From Tanytarsus gracilentus (lineage: Eukaryota; Arthropoda; Insecta; Diptera; Chironomidae), in the NCBI GenBank assembly GCA_038502055.1, contig JAXRKN010000045.1, positions 5,354,501-5,418,500 on the forward strand: DNA of 64,000 nt, given 5' to 3'. The notes below the pieces were generated by a model. That model did not search any database. It was not told the DNA's origin and worked only from the letters and a program-made list of their open reading frames with translations. This document shows, piece after piece, positions 35,801 to 48,472 of this stretch. Positions within the stretch are counted from its first letter, which is position 1, and each line of letters starts with the position of its first letter. The translations under genes and the position numbers were made by a program.

Positions 35801-38800
35801 CTTCATTGCTTGATAAATCGGCTAAATTGCCTGTACTGTCATCATTCTTATCACAATGAGTTTTTCGCTTGTGCTTCTGAAATTAAATGAAAATTTGATT
35901 GTTGAATTATTTTTTTATTATTTAAATTTTGATTTTTTCTCATCAGACATTTCAAAAATATCCACGAGCTAAATTTACAGGGGATTAAAACTTTGATTAT
36001 AATTTGATATATTTAAAAGTTGCAAGTTTTCCACTCCCTGAAAGTTCAAAAATATTTTTTTTCATTATCGTTGCTTAAATAAAATGCTTCTAATGTCTTG
36101 CTCTCGAGAGACCTGAAGGCACTTTGCTTGTTTTTCAAAAAAACATCTTTTTAATATCATTTTTCATTTGCTATCTTGAAAAGTGCTCCATAACCATAAG
36201 ACCAATTCTCATCGCTATCATAAGTCTCTCCTAAAATTTAAGATTTTATTTTTGGCAAATGAATGATTATAGTCTTGCTCTTAGAAAATGGAGCATAAAA
36301 TTGTAATTAATAATTTCGGTCTTAATTAAGTTCTTATGTGAAATTTTCCTATTTTTTATTATGATTGTCCTCTTGAGATGGTTGAGGGAAAATTTTAGTG
36401 ATAATAAAAGTGAAAATTTTATGATCGATTAGTGGGAGAGGAAAATATTTTTTGGTTTGAGAAAAATATTTCAATAAATTTGCAAAATTTGTCTAATTTT
36501 AAAAAATCAATAAAAATGTCAACGTTGAAAATTTTTATCTTGACAAAAAAATACAATTTCTCTCTGGTTCATTTTCAATTAATGCCCGAGTTAATCCATG
36601 ACTGACACCAGAATTTTATTGCATTCCTTTGATCAAGCGATCAATTATTTCCTCAATACCCAGAAAATTAATTTCCCGCCTTTCATGTGACATTTATGTC
36701 TAAATTGTTCATTGTTAATTTTATCCAATAATTTCTTCGTCATAATCTCATTCTCATGTCAACATGATGTGTAATTACAAACGACTCAATTTATTTCATT
36801 GTTTACAGTCGCGTGGTGCAAAGACGATTTTCCTATGAAATATTTCGCTCGCAATTTTCATCCACTTCCGTCTGCAAACAATTTCTGACTTAATATTTAC
36901 AATACTCTTGTGTTGCAATTGGCAAATTATACAAAATTTCGGTGTTTAAGTTACTTGACATAGTTTTGCGAATACGATTAAAACTTTTGAGAAAACCAAA
37001 CCAAAAAAAATTAAGTCAGAAGAAATTTATAGTTTGAAATTTCATTTGTGTCGATTTGTAAAAAAATCAAGGTTCAAATCCTAAATTTGTTCAAAAGATT
37101 CCTTTTAAAAATAAATATTTTTTATCTCTCATTTTTAACCTATTAAAATTCACTTTATTTAATTATTTTTTTAAAGCTCATTTTAAAAATTTCCCATTAA
37201 TCTCCTCATCAAAGGAATTTCGATATCCAGCTCGTGCTTGGCGTATTTATGACCTAAAAGCCGGTACTAAAATTTTTCTATTTTTTATGTACTTTAAATA
37301 AGCGATTTTTTTATATTTTTGGGTGCATCCTTGGGTGGCTGCGGAGCAATAAAAATTTATGTGAAAATTAATAGTTGGAGGCAACCGCCAATAATAATTT
37401 TTCTACTCTGAGACTTTACGAAATTCATCGCTGCTCATATTTCTTTTTTGTTTATCTCTCAATGGCTTATGAACCGCCACTAATAAATCATTTTTACTCT
37501 CATTCTGGACTTTAGCGTGACGGTATGACTTAAGCGGTGTATATGCGTGGAAATTTTATTTTATGAGGACTGTTTTCAGTCATTTTTAATATTTTTAAAT
37601 CCACAAGTTGAAGACTTTTCTCCTAACCTCAGTTAATCGTTTTATTTTGATGGCATGTGGGCGCAAAAATTATTTTGATGTTTTTCATTAATGAGCATTA
37701 AAAATTAATTGAAATCTCTTCGGTTTTAATTAGTGGAAAACTGTTTTTAATTTTAATTATTTTATAAAAGAAAAATCATTTTTGAATATTTTAAAAAATG
37801 TTAATGATTTTTTCAATCATGACCGGCATCGCTTATAAAATCAAAAACTTATCGCATGCCGAGAAATTTTTTTCGTAGACACTTTATGAGCTCAATTTGG
37901 CCTTCGCTTGACATCGAGAAATGCGTGGACGGAACAAAAGAAGTTAAAAATAATTTTCCTCATTTTTCGTGCGCTAAACACACAAAAAAATCACATGAGT
38001 AAAAGTAATTAATTCAATTGTGACCTCTTCCTAGTTTTCACATTCACCGCAAAGTACGTGGAATTTTTTTTCATGGTAAGAAATAATTTTTAAAAGAAAA
38101 ACTTCCATCTTCAAATTTGACATTTGGCAAGTGATGAAGTCATTAGAAAATAAAACAAACACAGATGTGTTGACTTGGTGAAGTTGAGCTCGAAGTGAAA
38201 ATTTCCGTTGTTAAAAGATTTTGATAGGTGCCGAGGGAGAAGAAACTTAGGCTGGATTTTTTTTATTAAAAATAGATTTTTTAAATTTTATCTTTAAAAA
38301 ACGAGGAATTAAAAATTTGAACTTCTAAAATGACGAGAAATTAAAAATTTGAACCGAAGTGTAGCATCCCTTGTGATTTCACACAAGGGAAGGTAAAATC
38401 ACCCGAAAAAATCACTCAACATCAAAGCCATGTGTAAAAAAACTATAAAACACATCATTTCGTGAATGATTGAAGACACGGCAGAAAAATTATCTCCATC
38501 AAGTAAATAAATCAAGCCGTAATGTCTGTGCGCGATGTATCTAAAGAAGTAATGGCAAGAGTAACATCTGATTGGGTCGCAAACTAAAAATAAAACATGA
38601 GAAAAGAAAATAAAAAGTTTTTTTCACAGGGAGAAAAATGATCGTCATCAGAAGAGTTTTTCGTTTTTCAATTGAAAATTATTTCGAGGAAAATTTCATT
38701 TTCAATTACGCAAAGCGACGAAATGCTTTTCTCGCACTTACCGCCAACTGACTATGATGACAAATGACAAAAAAATCTTTTTAAGCGAGTCCATGTCTAA

Positions 38801-40033
38801 TAGTTAATTTTAGCATTATGTTGAAACTTTTTTGCCGAATAATGATTGAAGTGAAAATTATCAATGAAATTTCAGTTTTCATTTTTATTTAAATTGTTTG
38901 AAAAATTTTATCGCCTCGAAGAAATTCCGTCTAGACGCAGAATCGCTTAGTCATTGTTGCTAAATCCATAAATCCGTGTTGATACTTTAATGACTTTAAT
39001 AATAAAATTTTTATTAAAGAGTTTTTAACGTGAAATTTAATCGCTAAAAATTTCACTTTACTTCAAGTAATAAAAACAAAATTTTCACTTTTTATCTTCC
39101 GAGAATTCTTCCAAGTGAAACTTTTTTAATCATCATATTCTCTTTCGAATTTAATGTAAACCATTACATCCTCGCTCGACTCAATAATAATGAAATTATT
39201 TTCTGTAGTGTATTATTAAGAAGAACCAGGTGCGGGTTGATGAGGATTTGAATTTCCCGCCAAAAAATGTTTTCATAAAAGTTCAAAACTATTTAATTAA
39301 AATTCAAGTCGCAAAGTACGAAAAATTATTATGAATTTATGAGATCTAGAATTTTTGCTCTAATAATTTGTTGAAGTTTATATTTTAAAGTTTAAACTGT
39401 TATAAAATTTAAAATTGCAATAATTTATAAATTTATAGGTTTTAAATTTTTTTAAAGGTTTTGAGTTTAAACTTTTAAATGCGAAAATAAATTAAAATTC
39501 ATGTTTTTGATGCAAACATCATCAAATGTAATAATAATTTTTAAATAATGTAATTATTTATTATTTGTTAGAAAACTGTTATATTTCAAAAAGTTTTTTC
39601 AACTGCCATTTTTTGCTAGACAACTTAGAATAAAATAATTTTTTTTAATTCTTTAATCTAAAATAAATTGCCAGAAATTCCAACACACTTAAATGACCCG
39701 CCTTGATGGCATTGAAGAGGAAAATTAAAATTGCAATTGAGAGGGAAAATAAACAGCTCAGTTTACAGTCATTGAACTTGCAGAAAAATAAATGAAAATA
39801 ATAAAAGCAACAATTGAAAAATTATTTGAACTTGAAAAATGCTCCTTCGAGACAATTAAGCTAAGTGAGTAAATAATAAAAATGAAAAATTGTGAAGGTT
39901 AATAAAAAATAATTCGCGTGTCTGGTTGGAGAATGCAACACGTGGAAAAGGTTTTTCTCTCTTACTAAATGTTGCAACTTTTTTTTTCTACTATACTACT
40001 CACCTTGTTCTTTTTATTATTATTGTTCGGCAT
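32837..40033 (-). CDS. SET and MYND domain protein (arthropod SmydA-like), complete, 7 exons
   Basis: Exons in transcript order: 40004-40033, 35716-35876, 35122-35262, 34429-34996, 33687-33859, 33045-33465, 32837-32953. They total 1611 nt, 536 residues, with all phases closing. The N-terminus is short and basic (MPNNNNKKNK). SET begins at about residue 63 (GRYLVASRDLKKGE). The MYND zinc finger is inserted, as in all SMYD proteins: CLGC, CPDC, CQKNC, then a His and WEC, spread over exons 3-4. SET resumes with NSFEVGTNGC and ends in LSYSY, followed by the post-SET cysteines (FWCSCNRC, CPKC, CKHC) after DPTELGTH, then a helical C-terminal region. The family contains lysine methyltransferases and inactive relatives. 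The SET motif normally NHxCxPN reads CHNCQPN here (residues ~259-265), so the usual SAM-contacting Asn is Cys and activity is in doubt. Intron 1 is 4.1 kb; the others are mostly short. Confidence 0.9.
35978..36040. mobile_element. Short MITE with CAGGGG-type ends
   Basis: The left end CAGGGGATTAAAACTTTG and the inverse of the right end, CAGGGAGTGGAAAACTTG, are related. The copy is only 63 bp. It resembles the TCAAGGGGTGGAAACT family. Confidence 0.45.
38368..38389. repeat. Perfect 8-bp-stem inverted repeat
   Basis: CCCTTGTG and CACAAGGG are separated by six bases. It lies inside the SET/MYND first intron. It may be a head-to-head remnant of MITE ends. Confidence 0.5.
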
Positions 40034-43000
40034 TTTTTCAGTGGGGCAATTATTTATACGAGAAGGACGTTTGTGATGAGTGAAACTTTTGAGCTTCGCT
40101 GATTTATATCGCCGACTACAATTTGTCAACTTTTTCAATATTTTTTGTCACTTAGAAGAAAAATTTTGATTTCACAATTGCAAAAATTCACTTGCACTAC
40201 ACATACGAGAGCTCGAATGGCAGTAGCCAGTAAGAATTGTATATGAAAATTATTACAAATTAAATTTTACTACTCTCACGCTTTTCCGCACTCAACCGAT
40301 GTCGATGCTGGCGAAGTAAAGACTGTGTGAGATTTTTAATTTCACTCTCGTGAGTCGGTGAGTGTTTTTTTTGCAAGAAAAATTTTCTCAAATCAAAAAG
40401 AAGAGGAGAAAAAAATTTAGTGAAAAAAAAAGAAAAACTTTGTTTTAGTAAAAAAAGGTGAGCGGAGAGAATTTTTGATTTTTAGTCTTGTTTGGGATAC
40501 GCCACGAAAAGTAAAATAATTTTGACAGTGGCAGACGTACAAAATTTGATGTAACGAATTATTTAAATTTAAAAAATATTAAAATTTCCACCCCTGCTCA
40601 AAACACCTTAATTACTGTCAAATCCTTCCCACAGCTAATTTCCTCTCGATTTGTAATTTCAATTAGTGAAAGCCCCCCAACTTAAATGGAATTCGAACCA
40701 TTTCAAGACTCCACAACACGACATTGCAATCTAAGAGAAAAGACTTTCACTTTCATGAAAAATTAATGAACATTCCACCCTGCGGCTCATACACATTACT
40801 CATTCTGTCCCCGCGACGCAGCATTTAATTTTACTTCATTATACCAGAACGAGATTCATGAGCGCCTTGAGATAATTTTCATGAAAAAGAATTAAAAGAT
40901 GAGAGAAAAATTCCCTTCACATTTTTTTCCGAAACTCTCTCCGCCTTTAAATTGAGAAGAAAATTAAATTATAATCTTCTTTTTCATTTTCATCTCATCA
41001 TCGCAGCTCGAGGAATAGTTGTAAGCGTCTGACATGCGGGCAACAAGAGAGTGAAGATGTGAGAATTCCCCTGCTTAATAATGTGAATTTTATCTATTTT
41101 TTTGTGGTGATAAATTCGCCTCAAAATCGAGGTGAGTTTGTACGTCAGTGGAATGAAATTTGATAGGTTGGTCACTGGGGGATGATTTGATGGATGACGT
41201 AAAGAATTTGTCAAAAATTAAAGTTAATAAATTTTAAGGTTGTAAATTTTACTTTTTAAAATATCTTTTAATGTCCATCAATACTCATCAAACTTATTGA
41301 AGTATTTTAAGACACTTCAACACCTCTAATTGCCCTCTTGACATTCAATATTTTTATATTTTCATCCCTAGAAAAAATTCAAAAATTTCTCACGAAATTT
41401 AAATTTTTTCGAAGAAAATCGCCAAAACTTTTTCACCTTGACCTCCTCTCAGTTTCCGTCTTTATTTTTAAACAATCTTCTTTCGCTCTTAAATTTTCAA
41501 TATAATCTAAAGCTAATAAACAATAATTTATTGTACACAACCCCCGACTTAAAAAAAACCTTTCCAAAAAAATATAATTTTAGTCATCGCGAACGGGAGT
41601 TAAGTGTACACACTCAATCGAATGTTTAATTTACAGTTTGAAAAAACGCTTTTAAATAATTTTCAATTGGAAGGAAAAAATTTTTTCTTCTCTCTTGCTT
41701 GTAGAAAGATTGAGAGATGTAAATAAATTATCGACCATTTGTGCGAGTTAATCTTTATTAACTCGCAATGATCTTGATGAGAAACAGACGCACACACTCG
41801 AATTTCCTCTTCAGTGATGGTTTCGAGTGTTTTCCTTCCTGGCTGCCTTTTTTTTCGTGATCAATTTTGAGCGTCTTCGAGTCACTAAAACTCCTCATTC
41901 TTGATTTCTTTAGAAATTCGACTTCTCTCACGAAATGTTTATTTTTAATCTTGGAAACGACAGCGAAGGGACATCTCCATTGTCATTAAATGTATCTTTA
42001 TGGCAAACATGTGATTGTCAAGTCAAAACTAAAAGCGTGAGAAATTACTTAAAGCTATTTTTACTGTAAACAGTTTCAGTTGATGGCATTTACGATTGGG
42101 TGTCGTTTTTCAGCACGTGGTGCTAATGGGTTGAATCGAATACGGTGCAAAAGTGTAATTCTATATTTTAAAACTTTTAAATATTTTCTTTTTCACTCCC
42201 AGCTTTAAAAATTTTCTCTCCTTTTTCCCATTTTCTCCGACTCATTTTACTCCATCACTCACATGCTCGTCGTCGCGGCACGAGCAACAATAATAATAAG
42301 CAATCAATTTAATGATGTGGTACGCTCGCATTATTTTCATTGGAAAGTCTCCAATCACAATTAGATGAGATGAGTATACAAGTCGGGCGATGATAGTTCG
42401 GTTTCAATTTCAAAGAGAAAAAATCTTTTCAAATTCAACATAAAATTATGAACGAAAAAATATTTGAGATGCAGGTGAGAGTGAAACTAACTAGTGACAG
42501 TTTAAAAAATATTTTCTAAACTAAATTAAATTTATTCTGTCTCTAAATTACATTTTCACTTTTCATCGACGCCTCTTTTTGTGTTTTTTTAACATGAAAT
42601 TAATTACATCGTTAAAGTTTATTTAAGGATTTCACTGAAAAAATATTTAATTGGACATTTTCACGCTTGTCGTCTTGAATCGCTTTTAATTCTCTTTAAC
42701 TCTTTTTTGTCACTCGAAAATTATCAGATTATTGACGAAAAATGATCTTAAAACAAGCGCGATGACAAATTTATTGGGGTTAGTGAATATTTTTTTTAAG
42801 GTTTTAGTTAATTAAAATTAGAACTTAGGTATTTAAAGAAAAATGAGTCAGGTTTATTAGAACATAAAAAATGAAAAACTCTGAAATTTTAAATAATTTT
42901 TCAACCAGGTGACAGCGGTTTGTTTTTAAAAAATTAATTACCTTTCAAATATCTCAAACTTAATTGACATTTTAAAATGTTTAAAACTTTTCATTACACT

Positions 43001-44707
43001 TCAAACTTTCCTCATCAAACTCGTAAAATGCACTAAAAAGTTAAATAAATAAATTTTACTTTTCCATTCAGCAAATTGCAATTAAGTTAAATAAATAAAT
43101 TAACAACATTGTGGGACACTCAATAAACAGAGCACGCTGCAAATGTTTTATTTATGCTTTCAGAGAAAAAAGTTCTGATTGAAAAACTTTTTCTATTGTC
43201 AACATTTTAAAAGTTGAGAGATTGTCAATGAGATGTGTGTCCATTTATTTGACAATTTAAACATTTTTTAAAGGGCAGGACACCAAAATTTAAAATTTTA
43301 AACTCAAAAAATATTCAAGATATAAATGTCGAATTTTTACCTTATGCATTTTATATTTTTAAGATTTAAAATCATTTAATTATCTAAAAAAATAATTTTC
43401 TTACTCGTCTCTTAAATTGACTGCAAATAAAGCAGAAAGAAGAGTGAAAGAAATTTACGATGACTTTTTGAAGCTTAGATGAAAGGCTGAAAGAACATGA
43501 ATTTAAAAAATGTCACATTTGATGAATCAACGAGATGTCAATTGTGTCATTTATTTTTCTTTGGTAAATTAAATCTTCGAAGAAATTTCCACACGATGAC
43601 TGGCAATCGTCCAATATGCTCCATTTTCATTTCTCATGTGTGTGTGTATTACGATGGAAACAGGTGGCACATAAAATCGGAAAATTAATGAGAAAATAAT
43701 TGATTTCGATCGTTGAGATTGATGAGCGAGTAAGTGAGACGCGGAAAATTTGTGATGTAAAATTGCACTTCAATTAACTTCTTGATACTCGTCAGATCAC
43801 TTTTGCTAATCGGACGTCAATTAACCTCCTGATCTTAATTGTGATATAAACTTTATGGAAGAAAATTAAAATCGTTGAAAAAAAAATTTAAAGGGGTGAA
43901 AACTATTTTTTTAAATTATTTAATAAATAAAACTTAAATCGAGTATAAACTATACTTAAATATGCAGCAACTTAAGTTAACTCAAATAGGAAATTCAATC
44001 TCTATTTTTCATGCAGCTGCATTGCTTCACATCATCATCGTTGTATTTATCTATCATGACGAAGCCATTATGAAATTTAATATACAATTTTTATTTTGAT
44101 TAGAAATTCTCCGACAGTTTTCAATTATTCTCATCTTTCTCTTGTTAACGAAGGAGATTTTCAATTTTCTCGTCTTCTTCTTCAGCGAACGTGTTTCGTA
44201 TAATGAAGAAGTTGCATTTGATTGTTGACGAGGATGCGATGATATCGAAGAACATAACAAACTTGCCATGCTTCTTTCCTTCGAGCGGTAATTTGTTTAT
44301 TTTCCTGAGTTGTTGACGAAGAATGTCCACGCGATGTCCATTAATCATTTTAACACGGTCCGTGAATTTAATTTGAAAATTACTTTCGCATGGTTGAGGT
44401 CATCGAGGTTAAAAATCACTATAGGTTTTTAAAAATGTTAAGTTTTTTAAGTGTTCAATTTAATTTTCCAACTTAATGAATTCAAATCGAATCATAAAAG
44501 TTGAAAAACAGCAATTTTCTCTCGTTTCCTCATTTTCCGTCATGTTTTTGAACCAGAAAATAAACACGATAAAAGAATGAAGAAGAGCATATAAAACATC
44601 AGCAAATTGAAGCTAAATAAACATTTTATTTTGTGCGAGTTAATAATACAGCACGATGCACATTGCGAGAGTGAATGGATAGAGGAATCACTTGAGAATA
44701 TTTTCAA
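40034..44707. other. Gene-poor DNA upstream of the SET/MYND gene
   Basis: AT-rich sequence holding the SET/MYND 5' flank and single MITE-like ends near 40589, 43271 and 43885. Open frames (e.g. 41438-41629, 43497-43688, 44054-44348) are short and without domains. Confidence 0.5.
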
Positions 44708-45924
44708 CTAGGGGTGGGATAAGCGGATTTTTAAATTTAAAGTTATTTTAATTAAATAAATAAAATTTTATTTTTTATAGCTCCGCTATATATTAATTTT
44801 GGATTTTTCCAAAACCTGTTTTCGGCCCCTAGTGCCAAGACATTACATTTTGCAATATCAAAACTTATACTCAAATGATAGGCCTAGTCAAACCCTACAA
44901 ACTGGCGAAAACAGATTAGAAATCGGTTGATCCTACGAGGAGTTAGAGCCATTTAAGTCATCTTACTTTCTCACTTTCTCACTTTCTCACTTTCTTACTT
45001 TCTTACTTTCTTACTTTCTTACGATCTTAGTGAACGCCATATCTCAAGAACGGCTGGTCGGATTTAACTCGGGTTTGTGGCTAAAGATCGGGTTTTGGCT
45101 CTAGTTGTGCAAGAAGTATTTAGTTTTGAGGTATGACCCTTCAAGGACCGTCCCTGAGTGCAAAAATGTCCTTTTTCATACAAATTTTCTTTTATATGGC
45201 TTCATGGGTATCGTTGAACTCGTAATTGCATCAGGAATCGATTGGCATTGACGATTTTTGAGGAGTGTCCATCATGGCCGGCCTGGAGTGCCACTAAAGC
45301 CCATTTTACAGAACTATGGCTTCATGTATGTCGTTGAACTCGTCATTGCATCAGGAATCGATTGACATTGATGATTTTTGAGGAGTGTCCATCATGGCCG
45401 ACCAGGAGTGCCACTAATGTCCATTTTTCAGAACTATGGCTTCATGTATGTCGTTGAACTCGTCATTGCATCAGGAATCGATTGACATTGATGATTTTTG
45501 AAGAATGTCCATCATGGCCGGCCAGGAGTGCCACTAATCTCCATTTTTCAGAACTATGGCTTCATGTATGTCGTTGAACTCGTCATTGCATCAGGAATTT
45601 ATTGACATTGACGATTTTTGAGAAATGTCCATCATGGCCGGCCAGGAGTACCACTAATGTCCATTTTTCAGAACTATGGCTTCATGTATGTCGTTGAACT
45701 CGTCATTGCATCAGGAATTTATTGACATTGACGATTTTTGAGGAATGTCCATCATGGTCGGCCAGGAGTGCCACTAATGTCCATTTTTCAGAACTATGGG
45801 GTACTAATCTAAGACAGCGGAGCTATTGGAAATGGCAACGCCGTTTGCAGACCCATCTTGTATTTTAAATATTAAACTTAAAAAAAATAAAAAATAGCAA
45901 ATATTATAAGTTTCCACCCCTTGA
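44708..45924. mobile_element. MITE split by an inserted DINE-1-like element
   Basis: The left part 44708-44776 begins CTAGGGGTGGGATAAG. The right part 45861-45924 ends AGTTTCCACCCCTTGA. Both flanks are AT-rich, as in the intact MITE at 22439-22553. Between them sits the whole DINE-1-like copy B. The joined MITE would be about 130 bp. Confidence 0.6.
44777..45860. mobile_element. DINE-1/Helentron-associated-like repeat, copy B
   Basis: It has the same ends as copy A (ATAGCTCCGCTATATATT ... CCCATCTTG) and the same internal AGCGGAGCTAT motif before a GCAA...TTGC hairpin. The CTTTCTCACT/CTTTCTTACT microsatellite is at ~44964-45020. The 120-bp repeat appears about five times: the GAACTATGG motif recurs exactly every 120 bases at 45311, 45431, 45551, 45671 and 45791. 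The near-identity to copy A suggests recent spread. No coding capacity is seen. Confidence 0.7.
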
Positions 45925-47289
45925 TTAAAATTTCAGACTTCAATTCTCTCAACAAAATATTATGCTTTTTTCAGTGCTCAAAAATCATGATGTACAGCAA
46001 TTCCGTGCTTAATTATGACTCGAATAGTTTTCAACAACGAGTAGAATTTCCTCCTATCAAAAACATGTTAATAACTCTTCGCTCCGCTTTCGAATTAATT
46101 TTTTTAATTAATTTTCCCATCATTGTATTCACACACGCCTTTGAAGCCTTCAGAATTAATTCTCTGAATGGAAAAATTTTTCGGACATGACTCCGCACTC
46201 GAAAATGAATTAATTAAAAAATTCTTTGCAGATGATTTTGTTGCGGTTTTTTTCGGATTGAGAATGTTGACCGTAATTTAAATAAAAAAGTTTTTCAGAG
46301 TTTTGGGTCACGCTTAATATTTTTTGCATGAGAATTGAAAAGTAAATGAAAAATATTCAATTAATAATTTCGGAAAATTTTATTGTGGTCAAAAAAGTAA
46401 TTAATGTTCATCCCTTGATATGTGGGAAAGTATGCATGTAAAATTACTCGAAAAAATTTATATTTAGTCATAAAATCCAAAAAGTGCTGATGAATATCAT
46501 GTGAAAATTACTCTTATGGGATTAAAAAGTTTCCTTCCTGTTTTTGGGTTGTAAAAAAGTTTAGGATAACTTTTAATTGAGTCTGAAATATTTTACGAGT
46601 GAAAAAAAATTCTGAGTAAACTTAAAGCTTGAAGATCATTAAAAATTGGTGTTAGAGTAAATTTACTAAGTATAATTCACTCTGTTAATTTAAATTGATA
46701 CTAAAGGAACTGAAAAAACTTTATATATTTTTGAATAATAATTTTCTCAAATTTTAATATTAAATTTTTTAATTCTGACTTATTTTTTCCTCAAAAAAGC
46801 TGTTTATCAATGCGATCTTCCATTTTAATGAGTTTGTGTTGGTAACTAATTAATCCCGTGATAACAATAAAAGAAGCCATTATTAATATCCCTCACCCCA
46901 TAAAAAATTTATTATTATTTTCTCGGAATAAATTTCCATTAAAAATAATTTAGATTTAGAGGAGAGGTAAAGCATTAAAAGTTTAAAGTCTTTGAAAAAA
47001 ATTAAGTTTAAATCTCATGAGTATAAAATTATAAATCAATTAAGGGATGCGAACATTGATAGGGCTCAGTTTATGGCGATAATAAATTACTCACACACAT
47101 GCTCAATTTTAATCTGTTTACTTTGTTAAGCTCGCTCTTGCCTATGACACCAATTAAGCATGAGACAGTCGATTTTATCGCAAAAAAACTTTCAGTCATA
47201 AATCAGCAAGTCGATATGCGATTTTTTTCAGCGAGCCTGTGATTGACTCACACTATTGTGCATGTTGGAGAGAAAGTATAAATTTTAAT

Positions 47290-47393
47290 TCAAGGGTAGG
47301 ACACTCGAAATATATTTTTCAATTAATTAATTTAAATTTAATTCAATTCGATTTAAATTGTTAATTTTAATTTTTGAAAGTGTTTCCAGCCAC
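47290..47393. mobile_element. MITE of the TCAAGGGG family, diverged copy
   Basis: The left end is TCAAGGGTAGGACACTCG and the inverse of the right end is GTGGCTGGAAACACTTTC. The size is about 104 bp, with an AT-rich interior. Confidence 0.5.
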
Positions 47394-48365
47394 TTTCTGC
47401 ATTGTATACAGAATAAATTTCATAAACTGACTGACCTAATTAAAACCCTCCACCTCCTCTCTCGTTTCGCATCGCACTCGCAGATCGGTTTTTCATAATT
47501 TATTATGCAAATTAAGTGCATTAAATGAAATTTTCGTGCACTAATGTCAATTAAAGTCGGAAATGAGTGGCGTGAGAGCCTCGATTGGGGAGGCGAAATT
47601 ATACAAAAATTTATTATGATATTTTTCCAAAAAACGGCCATTGCCGCATCGGCGAAACACACTAATTAATTATTTTATCATTTTCTCTCTCTCATGTGGA
47701 CCCTTCCAATGCAATGCACGGTCATTATGTGCCTTTTTCATATGAGTGTGGGCGAACATGCATGAAATGAGAGCATAAAGCATCAAAAACATGACATTTA
47801 ATTAAATTTAAAGCGCTGAATATCGAAGGCATGGGAAATTTTTGATACCTCGAAGAGGCATTGCGCTTAATTATAATCCTAATTGCTTTAATTGTTTACG
47901 ACGAACGTGCACGTAATATTTATGTGCAATTTTTTATGAACGTAAGACAAATTTAAATTAACCTAAAAATTAAAAAAGATTAATTTAAAATACGCTCTAG
48001 TGTCTCATCCTTAATTTTTTAAAGTGTCTTCTTCATAAAAACCATCTTCACTTCGCATTATTGAAAGACCATCAAAATCTCTCAGATCCAAACGGACATT
48101 TGACGCTCATTGAAGTGTAAACGAAATGTTAATTTTATTCATTCAATTCCCGTAAAAGCCTTCTGCTTGTTTGCCTTTCGGACATGGAGAGGATATTTTG
48201 TGCTTGTAGGTCATTTGTCAATTTATGTGCTGTGCAAATTTATGCGCATTTATAAACACGTCATGAATTCTAAATGAAATTAATGAAAATTGATAATCAG
48301 ATTGAAAAAAGAAATTCAAAATTTTTACAAATCACTCTTCAGTTTCTATTTAATCAAATTTCCAT

Positions 48366-48371
48366 TTTATT
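48366..48371 (-). terminator. Candidate polyadenylation signal, left Vha100 gene
   Basis: AATAAA on the - strand about 100 nt after the stop codon. Confidence 0.4.
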
Positions 48372-48472
48372 TGCATTTTTTTGATTAAGTAAATTGAATA
48401 TCTACAGAGACTTTCCCTCTCATCGATAAAGAAGATTTTGCTCTGACTATTAAAATAAGCTTTTTGATCGTC

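Larger units (their letters stand above)
35877..40003 (-). other. Large first intron of the SET/MYND gene
   Basis: About 4.1 kb between the 30-nt first coding exon and exon 2. It holds a small MITE at 35978-36040 and a perfect hairpin at 38368-38389. No other coding sequence is recognised. Confidence 0.7.
45925..48472. other. Gene-poor DNA and 3' flank of left Vha100 gene
   Basis: AT-rich DNA with a MITE at 47290-47393, MITE-like ends near 46400 and 47040, and short open frames without domains. A reverse-strand AATAAA at 48366-48371 lies about 100 nt past the stop of the left V-ATPase gene. Confidence 0.5.

Noticed and set aside
40051..40058. TATAAATA on the - strand upstream of the SET/MYND start
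   Set aside because: It is only 18 nt from the ATG, too close to direct initiation upstream of that codon.
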